DNA from: Pseudomonadota bacterium
GTDB taxonomy: Bacteria > Pseudomonadota > Alphaproteobacteria > Rhizobiales > Xanthobacteraceae
Reading direction: 5' to 3'
DNA length: 64,000 nucleotides
Assembly: GCA_023435725.1 (NCBI GenBank)
Contig: JAEYRD010000232.1
Location: 17,183 to 81,182, forward strand
The notes beneath the pieces are model-generated. The model did no database searches and had not been told where the DNA came from. It worked only from the letters and a program-made list of their open reading frames with translations. Every line of letters starts with the position of its first letter. Position 1 is the first letter of the stretch. Of the stretch, positions 61,256 through 64,000 are shown in pieces. The translations under genes and the position numbers were made by a program.

Positions 61256-62182
61256 TTACCGGCGGCCTTGTCCGACCAGCGCATCCAGCCGCGCCTTCAA
61301 TTCGTCGGACGCGCGGTAGTACCAGACGCCGCCGAGCAGCTCACGGAACCGTGAATCGGCGCGCGCCTCGCGCTCGATCCGGTCGATCGTCCCGACGCTG
61401 ATCACATCTTCAAGAGGGCCCGCTGCCAGCAGCGACAGCAGCACAGGGTTGGACTCGATCTTCAAGATCTGAAGGATCCAATCGATCATCCTGTCGGGAT
61501 CATCCTCGCGCAGGTCGCGCTCGAAATCCATGATCGCGAACAGATTGTCGTCCTGGTCGCGTTCGGACCTCGAGTATTGCTCGACCCAGGCGCGGGCGAG
61601 CTCGGTAACCGACATGCTGGCGCAGTCGAGCGGCTCGCGCGGCGTGCGCTGCGCCAGGTGGTCGGCATGCCAGGCCTCGCTGTCGGCAAGCCTTGCAATG
61701 CGCGGCATCAAGGGATCGTCGGGACCAGAATGCACGCCGCCAAGCAGCCAGCGCAGCCGGTCATTATGCGCGGCTTCGTGCTCGACACGCGCCACCACCT
61801 CCTCGCCGTGTGCGTAGAACAGCGCCAGCAGGAACTTGTCGTTGAGCTGCATCATCGTGGGCTTGTCGGTCTCGGTCCTGAGGACCTCCAATACGAGATC
61901 GAGCGCTCCGTGAGGCCGGCGGTGCGGCAGATGATCGAAATAGAGCTTGATCGCCCAGACACTGCCGATCTGGTCCCGGCGACTGACGCGCTGAAGCGCG
62001 CACCACATCGATGCCAACTCGCCAAGCGGCATCGGATCCAGAAGCGCCTCGGTCTCGTCGGGCGTGCTTAACTGCGGCGCAGCCGCGATGGTCTCCAGCA
62101 ATGTCGCGTGAGTCTGCCCCATGTCCTCCTGACCCAAGCCTTCCTGCCCCAAATCTTCTTGCCCCAAATCTTCTTGCCCCAT
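61256..62182 (-). CDS. Internally duplicated protein of unknown function with N-terminal GQED repeats
   Basis: Protein of 308 residues from ATG 62182, chosen for GGAGTGGGAAG just upstream. Longer forms would run toward ruvB. Residues 1-20 are four 5-residue repeats of (M/L)GQE(D/G). Two homologous halves follow, residues 51-150 and 190-286, each with ELA-x-x-W, then (L/I)DxxLxxLxxE, then an EAxxxxRxRxLLGGV-type end. I am not sure of the family (possibly DUF6869). No catalytic motif stands out. It sits between ruvB and the metallophosphoesterase, all on one strand. Confidence 0.75.
   Translation of the reverse strand: MGQEDLGQEDLGQEGLGQEDMGQTHATLLETIAAAPQLSTPDETEALLDPMPLGELASMWCALQRVSRRDQIGSVWAIKLYFDHLPHRRPHGALDLVLEVLRTETDKPTMMQLNDKFLLALFYAHGEEVVARVEHEAAHNDRLRWLLGGVHSGPDDPLMPRIARLADSEAWHADHLAQRTPREPLDCASMSVTELARAWVEQYSRSERDQDDNLFAIMDFERDLREDDPDRMIDWILQILKIESNPVLLSLLAAGPLEDVISVGTIDRIEREARADSRFRELLGGVWYYRASDELKARLDALVGQGRR
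62123..62182 (-). repeat. Four 15-bp coding tandem repeats
   Basis: On the minus strand, (A/T)TGGGGCAAGAAGAT-type units occur four times in a row. The first two differ only in the first base, and the last two have diverged. They code for (M/L)GQE(D/G) at the extreme N-terminus of the 61256-62182 gene. Copy number may vary by slippage. Confidence 0.8.
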
Positions 62183-62280
62183 GTCTTCCCACTCCAGCGA
62201 TGTGCGTGAGCGGCGACCCCGATCGCCGCGCATTCGCATTAGTGAGGGAGTGAAACCCGTGGGTTCACGGGCTGCGGCAG

Positions 62281-63342
62281 TCAGTCGTCCTCGGCCTGAT
62301 CGGTGCCGAATAGGCCGAACTGTGCCGCCGCGTCGCGAGACGGCTCGGCGATGCCGAGATGGCGGAAGGCATGCGAGGTGAGCAGGCGGCCGCGCGGGGT
62401 GCGCTGGAGATAGCCGCACTGGATGAGATAGGGCTCGATGATGTCCTCGATCGCATCGCGCGGCTCGGACAGCGCGGCGGCCATCGTCTCGACGCCGACC
62501 GGGCCGCCGCCATAGTTGAGCGCGATGGTCGTGAGATAGCGGCGGTCCATCGCGTCCAGGCCCGCGGCGTCGACCTCGAGCGCGCTCAGTGCATGATCGG
62601 CGATCTTGCGGTCGATCTTGTCGGCATCGGCAGCGGAGGCGAAATCGCGCACGCGGCGCAACAGGCGGCCGGCGATGCGCGGCGTGCCGCGGGCGCGGCG
62701 CGCGATCTCGTTGGCGCCGTCCGCGCTCATGCCGACATTGAGCACGCGGGCGCCGCGGCTGACGATGCTCTCCAGCTCCTCGATCGTGTAGAAATTGAGT
62801 CTAACCGGGATGCCGAAGCGGTCGCGCAAGGGATTGGTGAGAAGGCCGGCACGCGTGGTGGCGCCGACGAGAGTGAATTTCGACAGCTCGATCTTCACCG
62901 AGCGCGCCGCCGGGCCCTCGCCGATGATGAGGTCGAGCTGAAAGTCCTCCATCGCGGGATAGAGCACCTCTTCGACCGCGGGGCTCAGGCGATGGATTTC
63001 GTCGATGAAGAGCACGTCGCGCTCCTCGAGGTTGGTGAGCAGCGCGGCAAGATCGCCGGCCTTGGCGATCACAGGGCCCGATGTGGCGCGAAAGCCGACG
63101 CCGAGCTCCTTGGCCACGATCTGCGCCAGCGTGGTCTTGCCGAGGCCCGGCGGGCCGACGAACAGCACGTGGTCCAGCGCCTCTCCGCGCTTACGCGCCG
63201 CCTCGATGAAAATCGAGAGATTCTTGCGCGCCTGCTGCTGGCCGACGAAATCGGACAGCGATTGAGGGCGCAGCGCGGTATCGCCGACATCGTCGCTGCG
63301 TCGTTCGGGCGAGACCATGCGGCTGGCCTTGGGATCGCTCAC
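62281..63342 (-). CDS. ruvB: RuvB, Holliday junction branch-migration ATPase
   Basis: Hexameric AAA+ motor of 353 residues that drives branch migration with RuvA during recombination repair. Walker [10 protein letters not shown] near 63, Walker [10 protein letters not shown] near 110, sensor 1 in LVGATTRAG, arginine-finger region [15 protein letters not shown], and a winged-helix C-terminus with [15 protein letters not shown] and YLQRTPRGR. Length and order are canonical. ATG 63342 overlaps the ruvA stop by 4 bases, so translation is coupled. Confidence 0.98.
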   Translation of the reverse strand: MSDPKASRMVSPERRSDDVGDTALRPQSLSDFVGQQQARKNLSIFIEAARKRGEALDHVLFVGPPGLGKTTLAQIVAKELGVGFRATSGPVIAKAGDLAALLTNLEERDVLFIDEIHRLSPAVEEVLYPAMEDFQLDLIIGEGPAARSVKIELSKFTLVGATTRAGLLTNPLRDRFGIPVRLNFYTIEELESIVSRGARVLNVGMSADGANEIARRARGTPRIAGRLLRRVRDFASAADADKIDRKIADHALSALEVDAAGLDAMDRRYLTTIALNYGGGPVGVETMAAALSEPRDAIEDIIEPYLIQCGYLQRTPRGRLLTSHAFRHLGIAEPSRDAAAQFGLFGTDQAEDD

Positions 63343-63956
63343 TTCGCGAGCTCCTTCAGGCCGAGGCGAATGAGCTGCGCCGTCTCGGCATTCTCACCAG
63401 CATTGCGCGAGGCCGTTGCGATGGCCGCGGCGGCCTGCGGCTGGCCGTAGCCGAGATTGACCAGCGCGGAGATCGCATCGGCAACGGGCCGCGGCGCGCG
63501 CTGGTCGTCGACGGCGCCGGCGAGATGCACGACCGCTGGATCCACACTGGCGAAGGCCGGCGCCTTGTCCTTCAACTCGGTGACGATGCGCTCGGCGACC
63601 TTGGGGCCGACGCCGGGCGTGCGCGACACCGCGGCCTTGTCGCGGAGCGCGATCGCATTGGCGAGATCGGAAGGCTGCAGCGTGCCGAGCACGGCGAGCG
63701 CGACCTTGGCACCGACGCCCTGCACGGTCTGGAGCAGGCGAAACCATTCGCGCTCCTGATCGGTGCGGAAGCCGAACAGCTTGATCTGGTCCTCGCGGAC
63801 ATAGGTCTCGATCGACAGCACGGCCGCCTCACCGGGTGACGGCAGATGCTGCAGCGTACGCGAGGAACAATGCACCTGATAGCCGACGCCGCCGACGTCG
63901 AGGATGACAAAATCCTCGCCATAGGAATCGATGAGGCCTTTCAGTTTGCCGATCAT
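63339..63956 (-). CDS. ruvA: RuvA, Holliday junction DNA-binding protein
   Basis: Tetrameric junction-recognition subunit of 205 residues. The OB-fold domain (1-62: [25 protein letters not shown]) is followed by two helix-hairpin-helix motifs (about 70-140: [18 protein letters not shown] and [15 protein letters not shown]) and the C-terminal RuvB-binding domain (about 150-205: [18 protein letters not shown]). Its ATG overlaps the stop of the gene upstream (ATGA) and its stop overlaps ruvB. Confidence 0.98.
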   Translation of the reverse strand: MIGKLKGLIDSYGEDFVILDVGGVGYQVHCSSRTLQHLPSPGEAAVLSIETYVREDQIKLFGFRTDQEREWFRLLQTVQGVGAKVALAVLGTLQPSDLANAIALRDKAAVSRTPGVGPKVAERIVTELKDKAPAFASVDPAVVHLAGAVDDQRAPRPVADAISALVNLGYGQPQAAAAIATASRNAGENAETAQLIRLGLKELAK

Positions 63957-64000
63957 TGGGACCCCCCGAATTCGACGCAGATGTCGCCCTCGAAATCTTG
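63953..64000 (-). CDS. C-terminal end of the gene upstream of ruvA
   Basis: The last 15 codons of a minus-strand frame, ending [15 protein letters not shown], stop at a TGA that overlaps the ruvA ATG (ATGA). The frame continues past the right edge. ruvC is the usual neighbour, but this acidic tail is not typical of RuvC ends as I know them, so another small gene between ruvC and ruvA is equally possible. Confidence 0.6.
   Translation of the reverse strand, partial: QDFEGDICVEFGGSQ

Noticed and set aside
62281..62419. Longer N-terminus for the internally duplicated protein, reaching into ruvB
   Set aside because: The extension would overlap the ruvB coding end, is Arg/Pro-rich and has no ribosome site. 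ATG 62182 has a good one.

Overview
The window looks like chromosome of a GC-rich alphaproteobacterium, most likely Bradyrhizobium or a close relative. I infer this from the protein families (DUF2852, ECF42 sigma with YciI partners, many solute-binding proteins, TRAP transport with HyuAB) and from the types of intergenic palindromic repeat. I saw no tRNA, rRNA, CRISPR array, transposase or integrase.

Layout. 1-1810: the N-terminal part of a membrane GGDEF-EAL protein that runs off the left edge. 2.0-5.6 kb: tolB-tolA-tolR-tolQ on the minus strand with a strong terminator after tolB. 6.2-9.8 kb: an SDR-like protein, a serine acetyltransferase, a structured intergenic stretch that may encode a small RNA, a fatty-acid desaturase and a DUF2852 membrane protein. 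10-18.4 kb: a TetR regulator that appears to share an operator with the DUF2852 gene, then small alpha/beta-barrel proteins (three YciI, one VOC, one SRPBCC, one SnoaL-like) with an ECF42 sigma factor. 18.5-21.1 kb: a GhrA-like reductase and a divergent TetR/glutathione-transferase pair. 21.2-24.2 kb: a xoxFGJ-like PQQ dehydrogenase operon with lanthanide-type metal ligands. 24.5-31.3 kb: hyuA-hyuB with a three-part TRAP transporter. 31.4-37.6 kb: a sirtuin, an SDR, an NCS2 permease, DctA and an ABC-F ATPase. 37.8-47.1 kb: a polyamine/opine-type ABC transporter with a multi-subunit FAD/[2Fe-2S] dehydrogenase and RidA, controlled by a divergent LysR. 47.1-58.3 kb: a hydantoin-type operon (D-carbamoylase, hydantoin racemase, two cyclic amidohydrolases, a deacetylase, an amino-acid ABC transporter) with its own LysR, followed by a frameshifted glutamine amidotransferase. 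59.1-64 kb: ybgC, a metallophosphoesterase, an internally duplicated protein, ruvB and ruvA.

How they work together. The two catabolic operons form a plausible pathway. Hydantoin-type rings or carbamoyl-D-amino acids are imported, opened, racemised and decarbamoylated. D-amino or imino acids are then oxidised by the FAD complex, and RidA clears the imines. The best candidate for an undescribed system is a local ECF42 regulon: the promoters of four units encoding YciI, SnoaL and SRPBCC/VOC proteins plus the sigma gene itself carry TGTCGG (one CGTCGG), exactly 17 bases, then CGTC. At the largest scale, the usual ruvAB-ybgC-tolQRAB neighbourhood is present in order and on one strand, but its two halves lie about 54 kb apart with the accessory catabolic genes between them.
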